Positions 20,575-28,387 of a DNA stretch of 64,000 nucleotides are shown here, piece after piece (the stretch's first letter is position 1; the number at the start of each line of letters is the position of its first letter). The stretch is from Sinorhizobium terangae (GTDB taxonomy: Bacteria; Pseudomonadota; Alphaproteobacteria; Rhizobiales; Rhizobiaceae): NCBI RefSeq assembly GCF_029714365.1, contig NZ_CP121659.1, positions 3,818,501 through 3,882,500 on the forward strand, read 5' to 3'. The position numbers and the translations under genes were made by a program. The notes under the pieces are model-generated. The model was not told the origin of the DNA and made no database searches. It worked only from the letters and a program-made list of their open reading frames with translations.

Positions 20575-21027
20575 CTACCAGCCGCGGATCATGACGCCCC
20601 CGTAATAGCCCGGTCGGTAGTACCGATGGCCGTAACCGGGGCCATAGTACCGGTACGGATAGTAGCCGCGATAATACCGATAGGGATAGTAACCGGGGTA
20701 ATAGCCCGGGCCGTAATAGCGGGTCCCGTAATAATATCGGTTCCCATAGTAGTAGGGCCCCGGATAGTATCCGACACCCGGCCCGAAATAGAAGCTGATT
20801 CCGGCCCGGCGATAGCCGGGATGGTAGCCCGGCCAGCCACCATAGTAGCCGCCCCGCCAGCGCGGATAATAGCCCCAGCCGCGATGGGTGACGGTCTGGA
20901 CATCTGCGGGTGGCCCGATTGCTATATCGAGCACCGGACGCGGCATGGCCTGGGCAGGCGCGACAGGGGGAATCATGGAGGCGGCCGCCAGCGCGCAGCT
21001 CATAACGAAATTCCGAAATCCCGTCAT
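20575..21027 (-). CDS. Exported Gly/Tyr-rich repeat protein
   Basis: The 150-residue protein has a classical signal peptide (MTGFRNFVMSCALAAASM..., likely cleaved after AQA near residue 27). From residue 45 onward it is almost entirely Gly, Tyr, Pro and Arg in short repeats of the type YYPGY and RYYGPGYY. Such proteins are often envelope or surface components; function is unknown. ATG 21027 has a GTGAGGAA ribosome binding site; the longer frame to 21189 would hide the signal peptide. It is the last gene before the tRNA-Leu integration site. Confidence 0.75.
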   Translation of the reverse strand: MTGFRNFVMSCALAAASMIPPVAPAQAMPRPVLDIAIGPPADVQTVTHRGWGYYPRWRGGYYGGWPGYHPGYRRAGISFYFGPGVGYYPGPYYYGNRYYYGTRYYGPGYYPGYYPYRYYRGYYPYRYYGPGYGHRYYRPGYYGGVMIRGW

Positions 21028-21364
21028 TTTTTCCTCACTTTCCGAAAGACGTGCTTTCCGGTTTGTCCCCGCTCCATAGACGTTTGTTTTGGTTGGTTTA
21101 TTCCATGACGTCGGGTCGCGCGCCGCGTGCTCAGCCAAAGGATTTCCGCGCCGATCAGCCGTCGGAGGAAGCATGCGCCTCTCCGGCACTCATGTCACTG
21201 AAATTCTTGCCCTATCCTTGCGGGCTGGACTGCTCCGACTGGACCGGCGGAAGGCGGGGCACGACGAAGCGGAGCCACTCTCCGGTGCTTTTTCGTGATC
21301 CGACACGAAAACTTCAAAATGCCTGTTGACACTTCGGCCCGGGCCTTTTACATGCCGGTCCGTC

Positions 21365-21449
21365 GCCCAGATGGCGGAATTGGTAGACGCGCAGGTTTCA
21401 GGTACCTGTGCCGCGAGGCGTGGAGGTTCGAGTCCTCTTCTGGGCACCA
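21365..21449 (+). tRNA. tRNA-Leu (CAG anticodon), integration target
   Basis: An 85-base cloverleaf: acceptor GCCCAGA/TCTGGGC, anticodon stem CAGGT/ACCTG enclosing loop TTCAGGT (anticodon CAG), a long variable arm typical of class II tRNAs, T loop TTCGAGT, and encoded CCA at 21447-21449. The last 19 bases are duplicated at 29224-29242, marking this gene as the attachment site of the adjacent element. The tRNA itself remains intact. Confidence 0.96.
21431..21449. repeat. attL core (19-bp direct repeat)
   Basis: AGTCCTCTTCTGGGCACCA, the 3' end of tRNA-Leu including CCA, identical to 29224-29242. Confidence 0.92.
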
Positions 21450-21511
21450 TTTCCCTTCGAACGTGTTGAGAACGTTCAACTAACTGATATTGCGTGACCT
21501 TTCGCTCACCC

Positions 21512-21525
21512 GAGTGCTACACACG
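21512..21525. repeat. Candidate integrase arm site, left
   Basis: GAGTGCTACACACG occurs here, 62 bases inside attL, and again at 29152-29165, 58 bases inside attR, in the same orientation. Near-symmetrical placement at both ends suggests arm-type integrase binding sites. Confidence 0.5.
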
Positions 21526-21535
21526 GGTGACACAC

Positions 21536-23182
21536 ATGCGCATCAGAATGGCATGCCCAATGCGCCGCAAAGGCTCCTCATTCCATCAGCTCCGTAAGCG
21601 CATTCCTCTGGACATTCTCGAAAAAGCCAGAGGAACATCCTTGGCCGTCCCTGTTGGGGGCGAAATCTTCCATATGGTCGTTGGCGAGAATGCGTCGGAG
21701 ATAACGATCTCTCTGAGGACGCGCGACCCGAGAGAAGCCAAGGAACGTCAGGCCGTAGCGCTGGCCTACCTCGATAGCGTCTGGCAAGCCCTCCGCGAGG
21801 GCCCGAAGCGGCTGACCCAAAAGCAGATCGCCGCGCTGGCTGGCGAAGCCTATCGCGAGCTTGTTGCGTCTTTCGAGGATAATCCCGGTTCGCCCGAGAC
21901 ATGGAAGCAGATCGTCCAGCTGCAGATCAAGAGCATGGCCCCGGACGCACGGGAGCGGTGGTTCGGCCCCACTGTTGATCTGATCTTGGCGAAACATCGG
22001 CTTGTCGTCGACAAGGACAGCCGCTCCGCTCTCATAAGTGCCGTTGGCGTGTCGGTGTCTCAGGCTTCAGTTCGCCTCGCGCAGAACGCCGGGGGCGACT
22101 ATAGCCCCGACACGGTCGTGACACGCTTCCCGCCGCTGGAGTTGTCGAGGGAGGCGAAGTCCGCGAAGCCCCTGCCAAAGGGGTCTCAGACCATCACTGG
22201 ATTGGCTGAAGGCTGGTGGCGCGAGAACAAGATGGCCGGCAGGGCGGTCAGCACCCATGAGGCATATCAGCGGGTGGCGCAGCAGCTCTCCGAGTTCCTC
22301 GGTCACGATGATGCACGTGCGGTGACCGAAGACGACATCATTGCATTCAAGGACCATAGGCTTTCTCAGGGCGTCAGCCTCAAGACGATTGGCGGGGGAG
22401 ACATATCCGGCATTCGGCAGCTCTACGCGTGGGGCATCGCTAACCGGAAGGTGAGCCATAATCCTGCCGAGGGTGTAAAGGTCGCGAAGGTCAAGAAGAA
22501 GCGGACCCGAGACCCGGGCTTCACTGATGAAGAGGCCGTCGCCATTCTGTCAGATGCGTTTCACCACAAGAGAACGGGCAAGGCGTCGGCGCACCTGTCG
22601 AATGCGAGGCGCTGGGTGCCATGGCTTTGCGCCTATTCTGGCGCCCGCATCGGGGAAATGGTCCAGCTCCGAAAGCAAGACCTCCGGCAAGAGAATGGTC
22701 TCTGGATCATCCGCATAACCCCCGAGGCTGGCACGGTGAAGGACGGGGAGTACCGCGATGTTCCGCTGCATCCCCACCTCGTTGAACAGGGCTTCCCCGA
22801 GTTCGTATCCAAGGCAGCTAACGGCCATCTCTTCATGAAGGTCTTCGGTGACACCGAGAAAGCCCAGAGAGGCGCTTGGCGCACCACGAAGAACCGCGTT
22901 CGCGACTTTGTCCGAGAGATCGTCACGGACCCGGAGGTGGCACCGAACCATGCTTGGCGACATCGGTTCATGACGCTGGGCCGTAACCTTGGCATATCTC
23001 GTGACGTTCGCTTCTCGATCACCGGCCATGACACTGACGCCGAGGGGGACGACTACGGCATCGCCACCAATGAGGCCAAGGCAGCAGCTCTGGCGAAGTA
23101 CCCACGATATGAGGTGAAGCCACTTGACCGAGCGCGTCAACGTGTAAGCGAACCGGTTGAGCTGCCGCAATTGACGGAGTAA
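21536..23182 (+). CDS. Tyrosine recombinase/integrase
   Basis: This 548-residue site-specific recombinase presumably excises and integrates the island. The N-terminus (CPMRRKGSSFHQLRKRIPLDI) looks like the DUF6538 segment often found on rhizobial integrases. A SAM-like core-binding domain lies around residues 215-310 (ITGLAEGWWREN..., LKTIGGGDISGIRQLYAWGI). The catalytic residues are all visible: Arg371 (SGARIGEM), His472 and Arg475 (HAWRHRF), His498 (TGHD) and Tyr507 (DDYG). ATG 21536 is chosen; ATG 21548 and a GTG at 21494 are alternatives. It appears intact. Confidence 0.93.
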   Translation: MRIRMACPMRRKGSSFHQLRKRIPLDILEKARGTSLAVPVGGEIFHMVVGENASEITISLRTRDPREAKERQAVALAYLDSVWQALREGPKRLTQKQIAALAGEAYRELVASFEDNPGSPETWKQIVQLQIKSMAPDARERWFGPTVDLILAKHRLVVDKDSRSALISAVGVSVSQASVRLAQNAGGDYSPDTVVTRFPPLELSREAKSAKPLPKGSQTITGLAEGWWRENKMAGRAVSTHEAYQRVAQQLSEFLGHDDARAVTEDDIIAFKDHRLSQGVSLKTIGGGDISGIRQLYAWGIANRKVSHNPAEGVKVAKVKKKRTRDPGFTDEEAVAILSDAFHHKRTGKASAHLSNARRWVPWLCAYSGARIGEMVQLRKQDLRQENGLWIIRITPEAGTVKDGEYRDVPLHPHLVEQGFPEFVSKAANGHLFMKVFGDTEKAQRGAWRTTKNRVRDFVREIVTDPEVAPNHAWRHRFMTLGRNLGISRDVRFSITGHDTDAEGDDYGIATNEAKAAALAKYPRYEVKPLDRARQRVSEPVELPQLTE

Positions 23183-23263
23183 ACCGAGCAAAACCCTTGC
23201 ATCGACTATCGCGTTCTGCTGGCTTGGCGACCTCGGGACTGGCTCAATCGGCAGGACGCAAAT

Positions 23264-23959
23264 ATGGAACATCTTCTTCCGGCGCTCAATTTCGTCAAAG
23301 ACCAAGCAAATTGGCAGACCATCGCCGCCATAGTGACTGCGGCTACAAGCGTGGCCCTCGGCTACTTGACGTGGGTGCTCGCGAAAGAAACTCGTGTTCT
23401 CTCTCGGGCAACCTCCCAAGCTCACGTTACCGTGACGTTTGAGCCCAATCTGTGGGCGATGCATTGGGTTGACATCGTCGTGGCGAACTCGGGAAACGCC
23501 GTCGCCTACGACATCGAGGTCAGTTTTGACCCACCACTTCCAAGGCTATCTGAGCGCAGCGAGGCTAATGGCGTCCCCCTGCAACACATCAGCATCCTTC
23601 GCCCGACGCAGTCCATCAAGAGTAGCCTCTGCGAGAACAGCAGGCTTACGGATCGAGCGTACCGGGTCACGATTGGTTGGAGACCGAGCCCGAAGGCGCA
23701 GAAGCGTGAAGCGCTGACGTACGTGCTGAGTTTGGCGGACTACGACGATGTTAGTCGGCTGGGGGCTGCAAGTCCGCTCGTTCAGATTGCTGAACAGATG
23801 AAAAAGCTCCGAGAAGACTGGAAAAGTGTGGCTCAGGGCCGCCACCACATTAAGGCTGATGTCTACGCGAAAGCAGATCGAGACGCCGAGGCCGAACAAC
23901 GGCGGGCTTGGATAGAGGAACGCGCTCAGAGGCCCGCACCGGAGACGAACGACGGATAG
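23264..23959 (+). CDS. Membrane-anchored protein, unknown function
   Basis: The 231-residue protein is not recognised. One transmembrane helix lies at about 18-40 (WQTIAAIVTAATSVALGYLTWVLA). A region that looks like a beta-sandwich follows (AHVTVTFEPNLWAMHWVDIVVANSGNAVAYDIEVSFDPPLP), ending near residue 150, then a charged C-terminal helix. The single helix plus VVANSGNxxAYDI motif is a layout I have seen in cargo of islands and prophages, without a known function. It follows the integrase by 81 bases and may be co-transcribed with it. Confidence 0.75.
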   Translation: MEHLLPALNFVKDQANWQTIAAIVTAATSVALGYLTWVLAKETRVLSRATSQAHVTVTFEPNLWAMHWVDIVVANSGNAVAYDIEVSFDPPLPRLSERSEANGVPLQHISILRPTQSIKSSLCENSRLTDRAYRVTIGWRPSPKAQKREALTYVLSLADYDDVSRLGAASPLVQIAEQMKKLREDWKSVAQGRHHIKADVYAKADRDAEAEQRRAWIEERAQRPAPETNDG

Positions 23960-24092
23960 TGGAAACGGTAGTTCGCATCATGCCTCAGATTTTTGGCGGA
24001 AATTTCTCTGGCATCCATTCAGATGAGCAGCTCAAGCTGGCTTCCCCCCTGGCCCCCGTCCGATCTATTACGGTGCGGCGATGCTCCGGTTC

Positions 24093-24147
24093 GGGTGTCC
24101 TCGGTTCGCGCTCGGCGATGCTCCAGCTCATCGATAGGAGGACACCC
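24093..24147. repeat. 10-bp inverted repeat upstream of serine recombinase
   Basis: GGGTGTCCTC (24093-24102) and GAGGACACCC (24138-24147) are perfect inverted copies around 35 bases that themselves contain GATGCTCC twice nearby (24080 and 24118 areas). It lies about 150 bases before the recombinase start, where a res-type crossover site or a regulatory hairpin could be expected. The gap 23960-24300 has no gene. Confidence 0.45.
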
Positions 24148-24300
24148 ACCTGAGTGCCTTGCCCTCGTTGCGTGGCGGTGGTACCGCGACTTGACGGAAG
24201 GAGATCGATGCCTACTGATTTCATTTCGATTTACATGCACAACGAACGTTGACATTTGATAAAGCGCCTGACATGTTCCTTCCGCCAACGGAGATCGGAC

Positions 24301-24969
24301 ATGCAGCAGTACGTCATTTACATCCGAGTGAGCACCGAAGATCAGGGCCGCAGCGGTCTCGGGCTGGAAGCTCAGGAGCGGGACATCGCCATCTTCCTCG
24401 ACAAGTTCTCCAACATCCCTTTCGAGATCATCGGGGAGTTCCGTGACGTGCAATCAGGGGCGGACAACGAACCCCCTGAACTGACCAAGGCGTTGGAACT
24501 GGTGCGCAAGACCGGGGCCGAACTGTTGGTTGCCAAGCTGGACCGGCTGAGCCGCAAGGTCTCGTTCATCGCCACGCTGATGGACGACAAGAGGGTGAAG
24601 CTCCGGGTCGCGCAGATGCCCCAAGCGGACAAGTTCCAGCTCCACATCTACGCAGCGCTGGCCGAGCAGGAGCGGACGTTCATTTCGGAGAGGACCAAGG
24701 CGGCGCTGAAGGCTGCCAAGGGGCGGGGCGTCCGTCTCGGTGGCCTCCGCGACAAGACGATGAAGCGCAACGACGCGATCCAACAGAAGGCGGATGCCGA
24801 GGCAGCGAAGGTCATGAAGATTGTCGGGCCGTTGAGGGCGTCGGGACAAACCCTGAGCGCGATAGCCGAGACGTTGGACAGCATGAACATTCCGACATCC
24901 CGGGGCGGCAAGTGGACGCCTACGCAAGTGTCGAGGGTCTTGGATAGGGTCTCCTCTCGGTCCTCATAG
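24301..24969 (+). CDS. Serine recombinase (resolvase/invertase family)
   Basis: The 222-residue product has a resolvase domain at 1-145. The nucleophile is Ser11 (YIRVSTEDQG), and the arginine-rich active-site segment is LLVAKLDRLSRKVSFIATLMD. EQERTFISERTKAALKAAKGRGVRLGG forms the long E helix and start of the tail. A C-terminal helix-turn-helix part (LSAIAETLDSMNIPTSRGGKWTPTQVSRVLDR) follows. The ATG begins the conserved domain; 15 upstream codons in frame are not conserved-looking. Two recombinases of different chemistry in one small element is notable. Confidence 0.92.
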   Translation: MQQYVIYIRVSTEDQGRSGLGLEAQERDIAIFLDKFSNIPFEIIGEFRDVQSGADNEPPELTKALELVRKTGAELLVAKLDRLSRKVSFIATLMDDKRVKLRVAQMPQADKFQLHIYAALAEQERTFISERTKAALKAAKGRGVRLGGLRDKTMKRNDAIQQKADAEAAKVMKIVGPLRASGQTLSAIAETLDSMNIPTSRGGKWTPTQVSRVLDRVSSRSS

Positions 24970-25158
24970 CGGATGCCGTACACTGCTGCGGTAGCGGCTT
25001 TCCAGAGGCGGCAGTGTCTTCCTGCCATCACCATAGCCGCAACCGCAGAACGCGCTCAGGAGGCCGCTACGGTGCCTGCGAGCCGAATAGGGACAACAGG
25101 AGCAATTTCATTTCGATTTTGCACCCACCATCCATCGACACCGCGAAAGGAAATCACC

Positions 25159-25437
25159 ATGGCACACACCGGGGCCAAGCAATCACGACCAGTTCGATAT
25201 TTCGCGGTGACATACTTCGACGGGGACGAGACCCTGAGCGGTGGCCGTCAGTCTGTCTTCCGCTCGAAACGATTGTGCCGCGCCAAGCGGATTGCTCGGT
25301 CAAACATGCCACGCGATGCCAACCGGATGGAGCTTGTCGAGATCAACGGGGCAGACTTCGACGGGCGCCGGGAAGCCTACCGACAGTGCTCTGGGCAAAT
25401 TGGGGCAACAGTAGGTGGGCCGGGGGTTCATCTATAG
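25159..25437 (+). CDS. Small basic protein, unknown function
   Basis: The 92-residue product starts at an ATG with a good AAAGGAAAT ribosome binding site about 7 bases upstream. The sequence (RYFAVTYFDGDETLSGGRQSVFRSKRLCRAKRIARSNM) suggests a small alpha-beta domain with a basic helix. No family recognised. It lies about 190 bases after the serine recombinase on the same strand. Confidence 0.5.
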   Translation: MAHTGAKQSRPVRYFAVTYFDGDETLSGGRQSVFRSKRLCRAKRIARSNMPRDANRMELVEINGADFDGRREAYRQCSGQIGATVGGPGVHL

Positions 25438-25986
25438 TTCTACACTATGGTTGAGACCTTGGTGGGCTACGGTCCTGCTTCAGTTCCCTTGAGAGGGGAG
25501 GGTGTCAATCACCTCCTCCTCCCCTGATCCAGAGCACCACCGCAGTGAACCACGGTCCACACCTGCGTGTCAGCCTTGGGCCGAGACTGCAGCTCTCCTC
25601 TCGCAGGTGATCTCCGTGGCACCCACGCGGAAGCATTCCACCGAGGTCCCGCCTGTAATGAGGAGGATCAGCGATCTCCCCAGCCCTGTAGGTCAACCGG
25701 AGTTGCGCAGTCTGTCTTCGCCCTGGGCGATCTGTGACAGGCATCCGACAGGCTCCGTCATCCCCACTGCAACGCCACACGGACAACGTTTGCGGCAACG
25801 ACCACAGACGCGCTCCGGTTCGTCTCTGGTGCCAATGTTCAGCCAAACCCTCGGCGCTCGTAAATTGCCTCCACCGCACCGCAAGGAATGCCGGTCACAG
25901 GGAGGCTCCGCCAGTGCGCCCCTTCATCATCAAATCACCACCCACAGGAAAGGTATCCTGCATTGATCCCAGCGGTCCTCACCGCC
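25438..25986. other. Island stretch without a convincing gene
   Basis: Short frames on both strands exist, but none has a good ribosome binding site together with protein-like composition; their translations are rich in Pro, Ser, His and Arg. This may be degenerate sequence, an RNA gene, or a regulatory region. I see no tRNA-like or terminator-like fold here. Confidence 0.4.
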
Positions 25987-26319
25987 ATGCACACCATCGA
26001 ACTGATCGGCTCTTACGTCGCCCGTCATGTCGAAAGCGGCCTTACGGTCGATCTAACCTCCCGTCGTAACCGCAGCACCACCAAGGGGCCGATCTCTCCG
26101 TTGTGTCGGAAGCTCGTTGACCTCGGTCATGACCCCGGCGGAAAGGTCCATGTCATCCGCAGCGCATTGGACAGAGACGGATACATCCCCGTCTTTAAGC
26201 GCGACCGGACGCTTGAGACTTGGGCGGGAGCCGATTGCGTCGAGAGCGAAACGCGATCAGTGCGCGTCCAGAAACATCGTCCTCGTCCTGACGCGGTAGA
26301 GGCATTCCAGAGGGCTTAG
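25987..26319 (+). CDS. Small protein, unknown function
   Basis: The 110-residue frame begins at ATG 25987 (MHTIELIGSYVARHVESGLTVDLTSRRN). Its composition looks protein-like: LCRKLVDLGHDPGGKVHVIRSALDRDGYIPVFKRDRTLETW. No family recognised and the ribosome binding site is weak. The frame extends upstream to 25888 with less plausible residues. It is followed by 232 bases without a gene, then by the convergent DUF2441-like gene. Confidence 0.45.
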   Translation: MHTIELIGSYVARHVESGLTVDLTSRRNRSTTKGPISPLCRKLVDLGHDPGGKVHVIRSALDRDGYIPVFKRDRTLETWAGADCVESETRSVRVQKHRPRPDAVEAFQRA

Positions 26320-26551
26320 CGCCGTTTGGCCACCTTGGGTGCCGAGGATCGAGAAAGCGCCTCATTGCCCTCCACGGCGACACGTCTCGTCGCTCCAGCC
26401 AACTGGCATATGCTCGCCATAGGCTGTGCGTCCAACACCCGGCTACCAGTCCACCTTGGCTCCTCTTGGGTTAAGCCTTGGTGGAACTGGGACGGATCAG
26501 TTTGTTTTGTGGTCCCCGCCTCCGCATCGGTGTCTTTTGTGCCGGTGCGCA

Positions 26552-27196
26552 CTAACAGACCTCCGCTACCACGGTTGCTCTTCCCGCGAAGAGTGCTTCC
26601 GGTTCAACGGCGGTGCTTTGGTCGAATTGCGTCCAGTACTGAACGGCTTTGGCTTTGGTCTCCGAGATCGCTTCCGCGTCGCCCAGAAGCAATCCAGCGT
26701 CAGCCAAGTGGACCTTCCCTGTAGCGGAAAGCTGCAAAATCCTTCCGGACGATCCCAACCGGTCTTGCCAGATACGAGCAGCCTCCAAATCTGGCGTGAC
26801 CCACAGGGCTGACTGCCTCGAAGGCGCTAAGGGGGCGCACTCCAGCCTGACCATCTCCATAAGCAGTTCACGCGCCAACATGAGGTAGTGGTTACTGATT
26901 TCGGCGGCAATCGTCGGCAGTTGCGGACTGCTTATTTCCCCGCGCTCAACACCTTTCAGGAAACCTATGGCTCCATACTGAACGACCGAACCATCCTGCA
27001 TTGTCACCGAATAGCGTCGTGGCGTCTCATAGAAGCCGTAGAACGGGTTGGACGCTTCCCCGCTCTCGATCTCCGACCCTACCGTCAGGCTGGCATGTGG
27101 GTTGTAGGGCAATTGCCGAGTGACATGGTAGCATGTCCAGTCTGAAACCTGATCCGTCAATGTATCGATCCGTCCTTGCGTTGCTGTATCAGCCAC
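26552..27196 (-). CDS. DUF2441-like protein, possible ADP-ribosyltransferase fold
   Basis: The 214-residue protein opens with a YHVTRQL segment (His24) and has a middle helical part. It ends with SALWVTPDLEAARIWQDRL, GRILQLSATGKVHLADAGLL and ETKAKAVQYWTQ. This order of H-V-T, W-V/S-x-D-x-E-x-A-x-x-W and a closing A-x-x-Y-W matches my recollection of DUF2441, a family with an ADP-ribosyltransferase-like fold; no catalytic activity is established. The start is GTG, 21 bases after the stop of the TIR-like gene, so the two are very likely one operon. It could be a second effector, a modifier or an immunity partner. Confidence 0.55.
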   Translation of the reverse strand: MADTATQGRIDTLTDQVSDWTCYHVTRQLPYNPHASLTVGSEIESGEASNPFYGFYETPRRYSVTMQDGSVVQYGAIGFLKGVERGEISSPQLPTIAAEISNHYLMLARELLMEMVRLECAPLAPSRQSALWVTPDLEAARIWQDRLGSSGRILQLSATGKVHLADAGLLLGDAEAISETKAKAVQYWTQFDQSTAVEPEALFAGRATVVAEVC

Positions 27197-27217
27197 TTTG
27201 ATGGATAGGCGACACCC

Positions 27218-28138
27218 TCAGACGGCGTAACCGGCCTGTTTGAGTTCCAAGCGAATGGTGTCTTTCCAAGACCCGCTGTCATCCATGCTCACGTAAACGA
27301 CCCCGCTGATGTCGTTGGGCGTTTCAACGTGACCTTTGACCATCGCAGCAACCCGCTTTCGACCGAGCCTTGCAATGAGGTAGCCATGCTCGAAGACAAC
27401 GTTCTGTCTGGCGCGGTAGCGCGAGTTAAGCTCGCCACGCCGCCGCCCTTCGTCGCACTCCGTGTAAAGCACGATGCCGTAGCCGACGTTCGTGTAGTGC
27501 TCAATCTTTTCGATGATCGTCATGCCGAGGCTGGCTTGCTGATGCAGAATGATCGGCACAAGTCCGAGCGACTGGATAAAGTTTGCGGCATCCAGTTTCG
27601 CAATCTCGTCCTGCCCATGGACGATAAAGACCTCTCTCGGCGGCGCTCCCGTCTCTGGCTGGTTGGGATCCTCTACGGAGGTGGTCGTCGGAGTTGGGCT
27701 ACGTGCATTCAGAGCTGCGTTCACCTGTTCAGCCGTCAAATATCCCTTGCTGATCAGAATTTCCCACAACGGTTGGTCCTTAACGGCCCAGTGGGTACGA
27801 TACAGCTCCAGCTTTCCGAGCTCGATTTCTGAGCGCATGTTTTCCAGCGCACCGCTCGGGAGCGGTGGAAGATTGGCGTCGAACTCAAATCCGATCGTTA
27901 CGCGGTCATCCGAAACGGCGACATCCGTAAGGTAGCCAATTCGTGTAGGCACGACTTCGTGCTCAACTGCGAAGAGACAGGGAAAGCTCTTCAGTTCGGT
28001 CACCGCCGCCTCGTCTAAGTCACGGTAGCGTTCGCTCACCGCGTCGGCTGTGTATTCGATGGCAACCCTTGACCTCTCGATGTCCCAATCGAGACCGTCC
28101 CATTCGCTGTCTGTATAGGCAATCAGCAAGTTAAACAT
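27218..28138 (-). CDS. TIR-like (PF10137-type) nucleotide-binding protein, candidate defence effector
   Basis: The protein has 306 residues. Residues 168-306 form a TIR-like domain of the CAP12/PCTIR group: REVFIVHGQDE, the presumed catalytic Glu210 in MTIIEKIEH, TECDEGRRR, RARQNVVFEHGYLIARLGR at 242-260, and PNDISGVVYV. Such domains cleave NAD+ or bind nucleotides in CBASS and related immunity. Residues 1-135 (RYRDLDEAAVTELKSFP, RIGYLTDVAV, ELYRTHWAVKDQPLWEIL) form a separate domain of no family I can name, joined by a Pro/Thr linker at 146-167. ATG 28138 is preferred to 28312. It shares an intergenic region with the divergent gene at 28388. Confidence 0.85.
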   Translation of the reverse strand: MFNLLIAYTDSEWDGLDWDIERSRVAIEYTADAVSERYRDLDEAAVTELKSFPCLFAVEHEVVPTRIGYLTDVAVSDDRVTIGFEFDANLPPLPSGALENMRSEIELGKLELYRTHWAVKDQPLWEILISKGYLTAEQVNAALNARSPTPTTTSVEDPNQPETGAPPREVFIVHGQDEIAKLDAANFIQSLGLVPIILHQQASLGMTIIEKIEHYTNVGYGIVLYTECDEGRRRGELNSRYRARQNVVFEHGYLIARLGRKRVAAMVKGHVETPNDISGVVYVSMDDSGSWKDTIRLELKQAGYAV

Positions 28139-28387
28139 CGTGGCCCCGCAATCATAAGAAGCACCCAACTCCCTCGTGCTTAACTCATGTCCCACTTTCG
28201 GTTCAAGCACGGGGATGGACGTCTGTGCATCGGCCCCGAGCGACACCCGGCATCGCCCGATCTCGTGTGTTTTGCCACGCCCCCGCCCATCGGGGTCTCT
28301 TGTTGGAAACATCCTCAGGTCAATACATGTTTGGTTGCGGTCCCGCCGATAAGTTGTATTTTCCGCTGGTAGTTGGGAGGCGTACGG
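28139..28387. promoter_or_regulatory. Divergent promoter region of the TIR-like locus
   Basis: 249 bases separate the TIR-like gene (minus) from the helical protein gene (plus). No confident -35/-10 boxes are claimed. A GGGAGG ribosome binding site precedes ATG 28388 by about 7 bases. Confidence 0.4.

Noticed and set aside
23220..23260. Possible tRNA-like fragment (GGCTCAATCGGCAGG)
   Set aside because: No cloverleaf can be drawn and no CCA or T-loop motif follows.
25502..25966. 154-codon plus-strand frame in the island
   Set aside because: Pro/Ser/His-rich translation with weak start context; an overlapping antisense frame is equally open.
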